Source: Dasypus novemcinctus (lineage: Eukaryota; Chordata; Mammalia; Cingulata; Dasypodidae). Taken from it: DNA of 64,000 nt. The first letter of the stretch is position 1; the number at the start of each line of letters is the position of its first letter. The DNA lies in NCBI RefSeq assembly GCF_030445035.2, contig NC_080701.1, forward strand, positions 26,814,798 through 26,878,797, given 5' to 3'. Position numbers and translations under genes: made by a program. The notes under the pieces are model-generated. The model was given only the letters and a program-made list of their open reading frames with translations, was not told the origin of the DNA and did no database searches. Positions 21,691 through 33,790 of the stretch are shown in pieces.

Positions 21691-23574
21691 CTTATGCCTG
21701 GGAGTGACTAACTGGGTTAGTGTAAGACAGTCACTCTCAGCTGACAAAATTGATTCCTAACACAGAGGGCTGAAGTCTGAACCCTGACCTTGGGAATTCC
21801 ACAGGGAGCTGCCACCTGGGAAGCCACAGGAAGAACAAATGAGTTCATCTCCCTAAAACTGCAACACTACTTCCTGTGGTTGAATCAGCTAGGAAAACCC
21901 TCCTTCCTCTTGACATTTCTGTGTATATTCTCTTCTCTTTGCCTTTTGTTTCGTAAGGAGAAATACCTCCTCTTCTCTACGTCTCTCCACTCTACCTCCT
22001 CGGTCTTGCTCCATCACTTGTCCCCTTTTCCTTCCATTTTTTTTCCCCTTCAGTCAGCCTACAAACACACTCAAATCCTCCCAACCTAAAAAAAGGAAAG
22101 AAATGCCTTCCTTGCTCCTGCTACTTTCTCAGGATGCTGCCAGGGAGTGCCCCATCCCTGTTCTCAGTGGAAGGCAATCCCAGGTCTATGGAGAGGCATC
22201 ATCCACAGGGAAGGAAGAAGGATTGGGAAGATGGAGCTGCAAGAGAGAACACCCAGCATGCAAGAACTCTTATAGAACCCCTCTCTTCTGACCCAATCTA
22301 TATTTGGCTTTGGCCTTGATCTACATTTGCACTCTTCTTCCTCAGTGGTGGGGGATCCTAGAAGTTAATATTTATCCCCCATTTGCTCCTTTAAAGTCTG
22401 GCTTCTGCCACACCAATCTTTTATTGGATTCATTACTAGGATCATAAACATCAACACAGATCTGCCTAAACCATTATGCTATATTGTTTCTGCAGTCATT
22501 CATGATTTGATAGGGAAGAGACACTATATCAGTTAGGTATTCATTTCACTGAAAGTGACAGAGTTTTTAAGTAACAGAGGATTCAACTATCAGTTTCTTA
22601 AATATAAAAACATTGACTGTTTACTCATTAAGTCCAGGAGTAGACCATCTAGGGTTTGTTTAGCAGGTCAGCAATGCTAGCAAAGACTCAGGCACTTTAT
22701 TACATTCTCAGCATATTGATTTCTTGTTCTCATGTTTGTTGACTACTAGTCACAAGATGGCTGCAGTTGCTCCAACTATGGTAACCTCCCACTGCATCTC
22801 AAATGTGAGACAGGCAGGAAGGAAATGGGCAGAAAAGGGCTTTTACCCAGCAACCTCCTTTATGAGGGAGAAAAACATATTCACAGAAGTTCCGCCACAG
22901 TCTTTCTCCCCTTCCATCTCATTGGCCAGAACTTAGACATGGCTGCTAGACTCAACATCTCTTTAATCTCTGGCTTCTCTAAACATGAATATTTCTCTGA
23001 TTTTTTTTTCAGGCAAATTTAAAAGTTCTTCTATAGGTCCACTGGACTTTGAATGTATCTCCCTCACAGCACTTAATGCTTTTCATATTTGTTTAAGTGC
23101 CTTTCTTCCTCAATAGACCCCATATTTTCATTCTTTTATCCCCGGGTTATGACGTAGTATTTATCACATTTATTTTTGAATGAGTAACTGAATGAAGGCA
23201 GGGAGGAAAGGGCATTTTCCTAAGTCCCTGTTTTTTTGTTTCTTTTCTGCACATACTTTTCTGGGATGTCGTTATTTTCCACAGCTCCCGCCTTGACATG
23301 TCTTCCAATCTGAAGTCTTGCATTTTCAACTCCTGCTGGAGATGGGATCTCAAATTTAGCACATATGACATAGGACTTATCATCTTCCATCGAAAATAAA
23401 TCTTCTGAAATGGAGATAATATTTTTGGAAATATATCAGTTGCTTTTCTCTTTCACAATCCCTTGTGTGTGATTTCCAAGCATCGATTTGCCTCGGAGGG
23501 TTAGGGTTGTAACAGCAGGAATGCAAAGAGAAGGAAGGGGGTAATTTTCAGCTTTTGATATCCAGAGTAGGCTT
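21691..23574. other. Intergenic, possible ancient repeat at 22530-23000
   Basis: 22530-22960 resembles an old interspersed repeat (AGATGGCTGCAGTTGC, CTCATTGGCCAGAACTTAG) that I cannot name. The rest is unique. Confidence 0.3.
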
Positions 23575-25000
23575 TCAAAGACAATATTTTATTATGGAAA
23601 ATTCTGAACATATACAAAGTAGAGAAGAATATAATGACATAGTGCATTAGTCAGCCAAAGGGGTGCTGCTGCAAAGTACCAGGAATCTGTTGGCTTTCAT
23701 AAAGGGTATTTATTTGGGGTAAAAGCTTAGAGTTGCAAGGCCCTAAAGAGTCCAACTCAAGGTTACTTCCTTACCAAACTCTGTTGCCAGGGGTTGAAGC
23801 AAGATGGCGGGGGACGTCTGTGAGGGCTCAGGCTTCCTCTTCCCTCTAAAGGCTCCATGGGTCCAGCTTCTTCTGATCTCAGCTGAAGGCTGGCGTAGGG
23901 CTTGTCTCTCTTCCCAGGGCTTGTCTCTTTCCAGGTTCAGCTGCTCTGTTCTCTTTACAAGGTCAGCTGTAAACTCTCAGGCAAATGGCTCATCTCTATA
24001 TCTGGGGCCTGGTCCTCTGTGTATCTTCTCTGTGTATCTACTTCTTTGTGTCTACTTGATTGAGCATCTGTATCCAATCAAAGCCCTAGTCTTAACATTA
24101 TTTAATCAAAGACATCCCCGCTGAATCTACTACAATCAAAGGGTATTTCGCCCAGAGGAATAGACCAATTTATAAACATAATCTGTATCTCTTTTTGGAA
24201 TTCATAAATAATATCAAACAGCCACACATAGCTTCAACAATTTCAATTCATGATGAATCCTGTTTCATCTATACCCCACATATTACCACCTTAAAAAGGT
24301 ATTAAATATCCAATCAGTGTTTCAAGTTTCTCTCATCTCATCATTTTTTACAGCTTGTTTGGATCATGATCCAAATAAGATCCATATATTGTAATGCAGT
24401 TGGTTGATGTGTCTCCTGTTTGCTTTTTTTTTTTGCAATCTGTAAGTTTCCTCTCATCACCCTTTTTTCCTTTGCAATTTATTTACTGAAGAAAGCTGTA
24501 GTTTCCCACAGTGTAGATTTTGTTGCTCACAACCCAAGGGGCAGTTTAATATGTTCCCCTGTTTCCTGTATTACCTCTAAATTGGTGGTTAAATCTAGGG
24601 ATTTATTTAGATTCAGTTTGAACTTTTAGGTGAGGAGGCATGTAATGTTTGGGTGTCTCTCTTCTGCCAATGTTAGCAGTCATTGGTGATCACCGCCCAG
24701 AACCATTCATCAGGGATTACCAAATTACGGTATTCTATCATTCTTTCTTCACATATTAGCTAGAGAAACTTCCCCCTCATCAACTATTTGGTTATGGTGA
24801 GGTCCAATTTGACTAGGAAAGTCAGGGTAAATGAATTCTTTCCCTGGGTCCTTTTATCAGGAAAAGAAATTTCAGTGCCACAATCTGAGTACTAGAGTGC
24901 CCAGTCTTAGTGGAATGGTCATTATTTCTAGTTCCTTTTGGTGGACAGAATTAGGAAATACATTTTAAAAAATAAAATACGTGATGAATTCATATTAATG
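23575..25000 (-). mobile_element. L1M-type 3' end split by an LTR
   Basis: 23575-23637 (TTTTATTATGGAAAATTCTG) and 24232-25000 (TTCAATTCATGATGAATCC, GTAGTTTCCCACAGTG, CAGTTTAATATGTTCC) are collinear minus-strand parts of an old L1 3' UTR. LTR X copy 3 sits between them. Confidence 0.7.
23643..24226 (-). mobile_element. LTR family X, copy 3
   Basis: 584 bp, minus strand, with the clearest TSD of the family: CATAG at 23638-23642 and 24227-24231. A 5-bp TSD fits ERVL-type integration. On the + strand it begins TGCATTAGTCAGCC and ends CAAACAGCCACA. It contains AAGATGGCGG (23801-23810), a good YY1 core, next to GGACGTC. Confidence 0.92.
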
Positions 25001-25315
25001 GCTCCAAATAAAATTCAGAACAATAGTGTTTTCACTTAACCTTGTCAATCACACGTGTTTCTCCTTTTTCCCAAGCTTATTTCATATCATACTCTCTATA
25101 TTAACAGTCTCAAAACAGTTATACCATCACTATCATCAACAATATGATTACTGAAACAGTTTTGTTTTTGGTGTGGTTTTTTTTTTTTTTGCATTTTTTT
25201 ACGTTAGGATATATATCCCACTATAGATAAGCATTACAGTTACTGTGAATTAAATACTGTGAAATATCATGCTCCTGTGAGGTTATGCCACCAACTCAAA
25301 ACACAATTTGGTTAG

Positions 25316-25986
25316 TGTATTAGTCAGCCAAAGGAGTGCTGATGCAAAATACCAGAAATATGTTGGCTTTTATAAAGGGTATTTATTTGGGGTAGAAGCT
25401 TATAGTTACCAGGCCATAAAGCATAAGTTACTTCCCTCACCAAAGTCTGTTGCCACATATTGGAGCAAGATGGCTGCTGACGTCTGCAAGGGTTCAGCCT
25501 CCCTCTTCTTCTTAAGGCTCCATGGTCCCAGCTTCTTCCAATATCAGCTGTAGGCTGGGATAAGTCTCGTCTCTCTCCCAGGGCTCATTTCTCTCTGGGC
25601 TCAGCTGTTGTGCTCTCTCCACAAGGCCAGCTGTAAACTAAGAGGCATGGCTCATCTCTCTTCCCAGGGCCTCTGCTGTGTCTAATGGAACCTCTCTCTT
25701 TCCTCATGTATCTGCTTCTCTGTGTGTTTACTTCCCAGGGCTCCAATATAAAAAACTCCAAACTCTGTCCTCTGCCATGCATTTTCTCTGTGAATCCCTG
25801 CCCACCAAGGGGGTGGGGACTCAACATCCTATCAAAGGCCCAATCAAAGCCCTAATCATAAATCAATAGAGTAAAAGTGAAACCTCTGGGTCCAATATAA
25901 TCTAATATGCCCAGAGGGACAGACCAGTTTACAAACATAATCCAATATCTATTTTTGGAATTCTTAAACAATGCCAAACTGCTATA
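25316..25986 (-). mobile_element. LTR family X, copy 4
   Basis: About 670 bp. + strand begins TGTATTAGTCAGCCAAAGG and ends CCAAACTGCTATA. Contains CAAGATGGCTGC (about 25467-25478) and TGACGTCTG. Polyadenylation signal as the reverse of GGTATTTATTTGGGG. No clear TSD. Confidence 0.88.
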
Positions 25987-27500
25987 GCTGGTTACTTTGT
26001 TTTCAATTTTAAAAGATTGCTTTTTAGTTTTTTAAATAGAATTTTGTTTTATAATAATGCAAAACATTTACTGGGTTTCAAAATCAAATCTACCCAACCA
26101 GGTATAATCAGATAAGTCTAGCATCCATACCAATTCTCTCAGCCCTATTCTCTTTTTTCTCTTTATGGTTAATCTCTCCATTTAAAAAGTACGTTTATAT
26201 ACTATATATGTTACGTATGTATGTGTAGTTGTTTGTATGTTTATATACATTTATGTAAAAATATATGTGGGTGCCTTTTGCATAAATGATATACTATGCC
26301 ATATTTTCCTCTACTTGCTTTTTCAACTTATTAATATAGTCCGGAAATAATTATGTTGTAGTAGCATAGAGAGAGATTTCTATTTCCTTTTTTTCAGTTG
26401 AATATCCTCCATCTCGTAAATTACCATGGGTCAGTTAAACGAACCCCTATTGACGGACATTTGGGTAGTCAGCAATCTTTAAGTACTACTACAAAAAAGC
26501 CTTGTGCATGCGTTCTTTCATATTTTTGCCATAATATATTTGGGGTAGATACCTAGAAGTGGGGAAGCCTATCCAGAGAATAGCTGCATATGTAATTTTG
26601 CTAGAAATTGCCAAGTTCCCCACCATGGGGCTTGTATCATTTTCATTCCAAGAGCAATGAATACGAATGCCCATTGCCCCACAGTGTGGCCAATCAAGGA
26701 TGTCATCAGTGAGAAATGGTATCCCACTGAATTTTAATTTGTGTTTTTCTTAGTACAGACAAGGTCAGGAATCCTTTCATATGGTTAAGGGCCTTTTGGA
26801 TTTCATTTTCTGTGACCTGCCTGTTCATTTCACTAGCCCATGTTTCTAGGGAGCGGCTAGTCTTTTTCTTGTCTGATTTAGAAGTTATTTATATATTAGA
26901 GGTAATAACCCCTCTTCCCGGTATATTATACCTTGCTTATGGTATTTTTTGCCATGCAAACTTTTAAAATGTAATCTTGTTCAGGATATTTTCTCTCAAT
27001 GCTTCCAGATTTCAAGCCTTAGGAAAGTTTTCTCCATATGAGGGTTAGAGAGGAATTCACCCATGTTTTCTTCTAGTAGTTATAAGGATTCATTGTTTTA
27101 CATTTAAATCTTTCATCTGTTTGAAATTTATCCCAGGGTAGCCTGTGAAAAATGGATCCAATTTCTTCTCTCTCTACCTGGCTATCCAGTTATCCTAACA
27201 TTACGTATTTTAAAAATCCATCTTTTCCCCACTGATTTGAAATGCCTCCCTTATAAAACACTAAGTTTCCATATGCAACTGCATTTTCTTCTAGATTTTC
27301 TAACATGTTCCTTGATCTTTCCTTCTTCGTGTGTGCCAAAACCACACTACTCTAGGTATAGAGGCCTTGGAATCTTTTCCTGTTCCCATCACCCCCATTT
27401 CCCCTCTTCCTGGTTATTCTTGCTTATATGTTGCTTTAAATTGTAAAAATCGTTCATTCTTTTTATAATTTACACAATTATAAACTTTATAGTCAACATC
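25987..27500 (-). mobile_element. Old L1 ORF2/3' fragment
   Basis: Minus-strand old L1. Phrases such as GGTAGATACCTAGAAGTGGG, CCTTTCATATGGTTAAGGGC and TTTTCTTCTAGTAGTTATAAG correspond to the L1 ORF2 3' part. Fragmented by mutations. The first ~350 bases are less certain. Confidence 0.65.
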
Positions 27501-27680
27501 ACCTCCGTGAGGTTATTAAGACCCATCGCAATCCTAGCCAATTCCAACCCCCTGAACCCGGATGCTTCTTGGAGAAGGTGGCAGGGCTGGGGGGAGCTGA
27601 GCAGTTACCCGAAAGAGAGAAATCAACGGGAAGGGACTGAGATGCCACTCTTTGACAAGTTTAAATTTCAAGTATACTTT

Positions 27681-28100
27681 TTTTCTTTTCTTTTTTTTTT
27701 AAAGATTTACTTTTTTATTTATTTCTCCCCCTTCCCCCAGTTGTCTGTTCTCTGTGTCTATTCGCTGCGTATTCTTCTCTGTCCACTTCTGCTGCAGTCA
27801 GTGACTGGGAATCCGTGTTTCTTTTTGTTGCATCATCTTGCTGTGTCACCTCTCCGTGTGTGCGGCGCCATTCCTGGGCAGACTGAACTCTCCTTCGCGC
27901 TGGGCGGCTCCCTCCACGGGCCCACTCCTTGCTCATGGGGCTCCCCTACGCGGGGACACCCCTGCATGGCACGGCACTCCTTGCACCATCAGCACTGCAC
28001 ATAGACCAGCCCCACACGGGTCAAGGAGGCCCAGAGTTTGAACCGCGGACCTCCCATGTGGTAGACGGATGCCCTACCCACTGGGCCAAGTCCGTTTCCC
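27681..28100 (-). mobile_element. DAS SINE, long type
   Basis: Minus-strand copy with head GGGCCAAGTCCGTTTCCC at the right end. Perfect 11-bp TSD AAGTATACTTT (27670-27680 and 28101-28111). Confidence 0.95.
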
Positions 28101-28233
28101 AAGTATACTTTCTGTTACCCAGGTCTTGCTCAAAAATTTAGATTGGATATGGACAAATAAAGAGATTAGATTTTCTTTACTCAGGGTAAGAGTATGATTA
28201 TATTTTTTACTCCACCACTCTTTCTCTTGATTT

Positions 28234-28690
28234 CTAAAAAAGATTTATTTTATTTATTTATTTCTCCCCATACCATCATTGTTTGTACTTGCTGTGTCTG
28301 TTCGCCTTCCTTGTTTCTTTAGGAGGTACCAGGAACTGAACCCAGGACCTCCAATGTGGGAGGAAGGCACCTAATTACTTGAGCCACCTCCATTTCCTGC
28401 TTTGCTGTGTCTCTCATTATGTTGTTCTTGTGTATCTTGTTGTGTCAGCTTGCTGAGTCAGCTTGCCGCACCTGCCTGTTGCATCAGCTTGCTATCTTGC
28501 TTGTCTTCTTTAGGAGGTGCTGGGATCCTCTGCTCCTTACTTTGTTGTGCCTCTTGTTGTTTTTCGTCTTGTGTCTCTTGTTGTTTCATCTTGTTGTGTC
28601 AGCTTGCCATCTTCTTTAGGAGGCACTGGGAATTGAACCAGGGACTTCCCAGATAGTAGGCAGAAGCTCAATTGCTTGAGCCGCGTTCAC
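28234..28690 (-). mobile_element. DAS-related SINE with extra repeated middle
   Basis: Minus strand. Two tRNA-like units (28320-28398 and 28612-28690) bracket a degenerate middle in which a CTTGTTGTGTCAGCTTGC-like block recurs three or more times, and a partial extra unit at 28508-28525 (CTTTAGGAGGTGCTGGG). TSD TTCTCTTGATTT (28222-28233 and 28691-28702), perfect. Confidence 0.88.
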
Positions 28691-28702
28691 TTCTCTTGAT
28701 TT

Positions 28703-29036
28703 TCTTATTTCTCTTAATAACATAACCATTCTCTTTACAAAGTAGGTGGGAAATCTCAAGGTTATCTTCTTACCCTTTGCTTCACACTCTACATCTAATC
28801 AGCCATCAAGTCCTGAGGGTCCCATCTTCACCGTGTCCTCATGTTTTATAGAATAATGCATCAGCAGTATCTCAAGACTCTAGCCATGTCCCACCGACAG
28901 CTGTAACTTTCAAAAGAAAACACATTTCCCAAACCACCTCCATGTATACATGTATACAAACACACACACATATATACTCTTGTAACCAACTGCTTTTATC
29001 CAATTAACTTTAAGAAGCAATCCCTATCAGTATCTC
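28703..29036. other. Intergenic, no feature except a short CA run
   Basis: Unique sequence with a TGTATACATGTATACAAACA-type stretch near 28942-28975. Confidence 0.4.
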
Positions 29037-29457
29037 TCTTTTTTTTTAAAGACTTATTTTTATTTATTTCTCTCCCCATCCCCCACCCCCAGTTGTCTGC
29101 TCTCTGTGTCCATTTGCTGTGTGTTCTTCTGTGACCACTTCTATCTTTATCAGCAGCATGGGAATCTGTGTTTCTTTTTGTTGCGTCATCTTGTTGTGTC
29201 AGCTCTCCTTGTGGGCGGCACCATTCTTAGGCAGGCTGCACTTTCCTTCATGCTGGGCTGCTCTCCTTATGGGGCGCACTCCTTGCGCGTGGCACTCCCT
29301 ACGCGGGGACACCCCTGCGTGGCAGGGCACTCCTTGTGCGCATCAGCACTGCGAATCGGCCACCTCCACATGGGTCAAGGAGGCCCGGGGTTTGAACTGT
29401 GGACCTCCCATGTGGTAGACAGACGCCCTATCCATTGGACCAAGTCTGCTTCCCAGC
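29037..29457 (-). mobile_element. DAS SINE, long type
   Basis: Minus strand. Perfect 13-bp TSD CTATCAGTATCTC (29024-29036 and 29458-29470). Head reads GGACCAAGTCTGCTTCCC at the right. Confidence 0.95.
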
Positions 29458-29504
29458 CTATCAGTATCTCAACCACATATTATGCAGCATAAATGTTAAT
29501 GTTT

Positions 29505-29862
29505 GGGAAGCAGTTGTGGCTCAACTGATAGAGTGTCCACCTACCATATGCGCATACCATGCGCAGTGCCGATGCGGGCAAGGAATGCCGTGCCACACAG
29601 GGGGGACCCCCACGTAGGGGAGCCCCATGTGCAAGGAGTGCGCCCCATAAAGAGAGCCATCCCACTCGAAAAAAGTTCAGCCTGCCCAGGGGTGGTGCCG
29701 CACACACAGAGAGCTGACGCAGCAAGAGGACACAACAAAAAGAGACACAGATTCCTGGTGCTGCTGACAAAAAAATGAAAGTGGACACAGAAGAACACAC
29801 AGTGAAAGGACACAGAGAGCAGACAATCAGGGGAGCATGGTGGAGAGAAATTTTTTTAAAAA
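29505..29862 (+). mobile_element. DAS SINE lacking its B box
   Basis: Head GGGAAGCAGTTGTGGCTCAAC and A-box region intact, but after CCTACCATATGCGC the copy jumps to CATGCGCAGTGCC, omitting the segment that holds the GGTTCAAACC B box. Perfect 10-bp TSD GTTAATGTTT (29495-29504 and 29863-29872). Confidence 0.92.
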
Positions 29863-30109
29863 GTTAATGTTTTCACTGTGTGATTTTCAGGACAAAATAG
29901 CTTCCCTCTCCAGAATGGGACCAGTCACATTAAAAATCCATTTTCAGTGTGCTGTGAATGGATTTCTGTTTAATAAACATCTGTGCACCCATTCAGAACT
30001 TTTTAAAAAAGTATCCTATCTAGGAAAAATATTTTAGAATCTAAAAACACTGTCAGATTCTACTCTGCTCCTAGTTATACATAACAAGAGTAGAGTACAT
30101 GTGCCCTCC

Positions 30110-30245
30110 AAAAGACATGTATGAGAATCTTCATAGCTTTAGTCACAGTAACCACAAGTTGCAAACAACCCAAATGTCCATCAACAAGAGAATGGATAAA
30201 TAAAGAGCTTTCAACGAACTACTACGAAGCAATAAAAACCAACCT
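30110..30245 (+). mobile_element. L1 ORF2 3' fragment
   Basis: Carries CAACCCAAATGTCCATCAAC and GAATGGATAAATAAAG, typical of the L1 ORF2 end. Ends where the HAL1 5' sequence begins. Confidence 0.7.
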
Positions 30246-30249
30246 AGAG

Positions 30250-33050
30250 TCCCCAGTAACAATGGTAGACTAAGATGCTTCAGGTCCCTCTCTCCTCACA
30301 GAAGCTTTGAACAGGTAGAAACATCTCCAAAGCTCCAGAAAATAGTTAAAGGACTGCAGTAACAGGGTAAGTGCCAAAAAAAAAAGTCATTTAAAAGCGG
30401 TCGGATTTTGTGGCTCGCTACCTGCCCCTCACTGTCCTGGTGCAGAGCCAGCCCATGCTCCTGGCCACAGATCCCTGGTCCTGGCACTGGAGGGAGCAGA
30501 GTAACCCTCGTACACATTCTAGAGCTTGTGTCTCTGGTCCCATCTGTCTGGTGGTGCGCGAGGAACTCACCGTTCCAGACCTGGCCCTGTGTGTAGAAGG
30601 CAGCTCACAGGGGTCTCCTAAAGAAGGCTGTGGGACAGTAGGCAAGGCGGGCTGCGGGGGGCAAGGCGTGCAGGCTGTGGGACGGGCTGTGCAGTGCCTG
30701 GGACCACGAGGAAACTGTTTCCAAGGGAAGAGGGGACCTTCAGAACCATATAAATGGGGGAATTCCTGGGGATATGAGCCCAGACCCAAGACAAAATAAA
30801 TGTGCAGAAAGGATCAGGGAGGCCCCTGTGCTATTGCCTGGAGCTCTTCTCTAAAGTCATTATGGATAAGCCCTGAAGGAGAGCATCTGCACAGGTCAAT
30901 CTGCAGAGGGCTCCTGACACTCAAGGGAAGCTCTGTCATGACACTAACTGAATCCTAGCTTAGGAACAGATGCCGCAGAGTCCAAATTCCAGCAACAACA
31001 CATTAGAATATAAAAATGTCCAGGTTTCAATAAAAGATTACAAAACATACAAAGAAACAGGAAGCAATGGCCCAGACAAAGGGGAAAGTCAAAGCACTAG
31101 AAACCATCAATAAAGAAGATTGAGTCCAGGGACACACTAGACACAAAGTTAAAATATGCTCAAAGAGTTAAAGGAAAACATGAACAAGGAACTCAGGAAA
31201 TTGATAGCTGAATACCAAGAGAATGTGAATAGAGAGGTGAAAATTATGAAAAGGAGCCAAATGGAGCTGAAGACCACAGTAACAGAAATTAAAAATTCCC
31301 ACTCAACAGCAGATTGGAGCTGGCAGAAGAAATAATCAGTGAACTTGAAGATAAGACCACTGAAATCACCCAGTCTGAAGAGCAGAAGGAAAGAAAAAAA
31401 GAAGAAAAGTGAACTATCAAGCTTATCGATATATGCATTGTGGGACTCCCAGAAGGAGAAGAAAGAGAGAAAGGAAGAGAGAGACTATTTGAGGAAATAA
31501 TGGCCGAAAACTTCCCAAATTTAATGAAAGATATGAACATATACAGGCAAGATGCTCAACAAGTTTTAAACAGGATAAACCTAATTAGACCCAGACCATG
31601 CCATGTTATAATCAAAATGTCAAATGCCAAAGATAAGGAGAGAAATTCTAAGCTGTAAGACAGAAACAATGTCACATACACACACAATTAATTAAAACTG
31701 TGTCAATTTCTCAACAGAAACTATGGAGGCCAGAAGGCAGTGAGATGATACATTGTAAAGTTTGGAAACCAAAAAAATATTGCCAAACCAGAATCCTGTA
31801 TCTGGCAAAACTGTCTTTCAAAAATGAGGGAGAGAGTAAGATATTCCCAGACAAACAAAAGCTGAGGGAGTTTGTCACCACTAGACCAGTCCTATGGGAG
31901 ATGCTAAAGAGAATTCGGCAGGCTGAAAAGAAAGAACAATAGACAATAGATTGAAGTTTCAGGAAGAAATAAAGATCTCCAGTGAGGGTAATGGCACGGG
32001 TAAATATAAATGTCAGGACTATTGCATTTTTTGGTTGGAAACTCTACGTTTTACTCCCTATAGGACCAATAAGGCAAATGTATAAAAGGTAACGATAAAC
32101 CTGTGGGTTTGGACACATAACGTGTAAGCATGTAATTTTTGACAAGAATCACATGAATTAGTCAGCCAAAAGGGTGCTGATGAAAAACACCAGAAATTGG
32201 TTGGTTTTTATAAAGGGTATTTATTTGGGGTGGGAGCTTATAGATACCAGGCCATAAAGCATAAGTTACTTCCCTCACCACAGTCTATTTTCATGTGTTA
32301 GAGCAAGATGGCTGCCGACGTCTGCCAGGGTTCAGGCTTCCTGGGTTCCTCTGGGCTCAGCTAGTCTGTTTTCCCCACCAGGTCAGCTGTAGACTATGAG
32401 GCTCTCTAGACTTTGCCTCTTTCCCTGGGGCTCCAGCTCAAGGCTTCAGCATCAAACTCCAACATCAAAACTACAACATTAATAACTCCCCACTCTGTCC
32501 TTGGCCATGCCAATGCCCTACTGGCACAAGAGGTTTACATAATTATTTAATCAAATAAACCTATGAATCCAATATAATCTAATATGCCCAAAGGAGAAGA
32601 TCAGTTTAGAAACAAAATCCTGTATTTCTTTTTTGGAATTCATCAGTAATATCAAACTGCTACACTACGTAAAGGTAGGGGACAGAGGGTTATAGGAGCA
32701 TGGTATGTGTGCACTATTGAAATTAAGTTGGTACCAAAGCAAACAAGATTGTTATAGATTTAGGATACTAAATTTAAGTCCCATGGAAACTACAAAGAAA
32801 ATATTGGAGGATATGCACGTTTATAGAGACAGAAATTAGAGTACAGGTTGCCAGCGGTGGAGGGAGGTAGTGGGGATGGGGATTTAATGCATAATGGGGG
32901 GTAGGGTTTCTATGTGGGCAGATGGGAAAGATTTGGTCATGGAAGGTCGTGAGGGTCAGGCAACTTGTGAATGTGATTAAGCCCTCTACATGGTATGCTT
33001 GGCAGTGACTGAGTTGGGAAAGTTTATGCTGTATGTACGCTCCCACAATT
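30250..33050 (+). mobile_element. HAL1 (half-L1) element, interrupted by an LTR
   Basis: 5' sequence (30250-31020) leads into a decayed ORF1 (about 31020-31940). The ORF1 C-terminal domain is recognisable from ILYLAKLSFKNEGE and FPDKQKLREFVTTRP. After ORF1 comes the region normally between ORF1 and ORF2 (31940-32153), then LTR X copy 5, then directly L1 3' UTR-like sequence (32665-33050: GTACAGGTTGCCAGCGGTGG, GTGATTAAGCCC). No ORF2 sequence intervenes, which is the HAL1 structure. ORF1 is broken by stops. Confidence 0.8.
32154..32664 (-). mobile_element. LTR family X, copy 5
   Basis: 511 bp. + strand starts TGAATTAGTCAGCC and ends CAAACTGCTACA. Contains GCAAGATGGCTGCCGACGTC (32303-32322). 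Inserted into HAL1; TSD not clear. Confidence 0.88.
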
Positions 33051-33790
33051 TAAAACGAAGAAGAAAGAACAATGACAATTAAATGCAATCCATGATCCTG
33101 GATGGGATCTAACAAGGAAGGAGAAAGAGCTCAAAGGCACATTATTGGGACATATGAAAAAATTAGCATCTAGACTGTAAGGTTTCTGGCAACGTTGAAT
33201 TTCTTGAACTGGATAGCTGCACCTGAAGTGGCTGCATAAGTGAGTGTCTGTTCTTAGGAAGCACAGATGGTGGCACTGAGTGTTCAGGGAGAACGATGTG
33301 CACAATTTACACTCAACTGTTCATGGAATGCATCGATAAGTAGACAGACTGACAGACCAATAGATAGACAGATGGATATGTAGACAGAATGCCATGACAA
33401 ATATGGCCAAATGTTAAAATCGGTGGCTCTGGGTGTCTCGTATGGAGGGGACAAGGGTATGTTGCCGTTTTAAGTACAGGGTTTGAATTATTTTTATTAT
33501 TTTCATAACTGTACCATAAGTTTAAAAGTATTTCAAAATAAAAAGTTAAAAAGGTAAATATAAATAAAAAGTTTAAAAAAATTCCCGTACTGATAAAGTC
33601 AGAATAACGGTTATGGGAGTATAGTCTGGGAAGGGGCCCTCGAGAGCCTTCTGGGGGTTGGAAATGTCCTATATCTTCATCAGGGTGCTGGTTCCATGAG
33701 TAGATAGCTGTGCACGGCTTCTTTAAATGGTATGTGTAAGATTTGTACACTTTACTCGACACATGGTAAAGTTTAATAAGAAAAAATTAA
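33051..33790 (+). mobile_element. L1M-type 3' UTR fragments
   Basis: 33051-33565 follows an old L1 3' UTR (AACAATGACAATTAAATGC, TTTCTTGAACTGGATAGC, TTTCAAAATAAAAAGTT end) and includes a degenerate GACA/GATA run (33328-33384). 33600-33790 is another L1-like end (TTTGTACACTTTACTCGAC). Confidence 0.65.

Noticed and set aside
31289..31942. Functional L1 ORF1 protein
   Set aside because: The frame is broken into pieces by stops and shifts; only the C-terminal part is recognisable.
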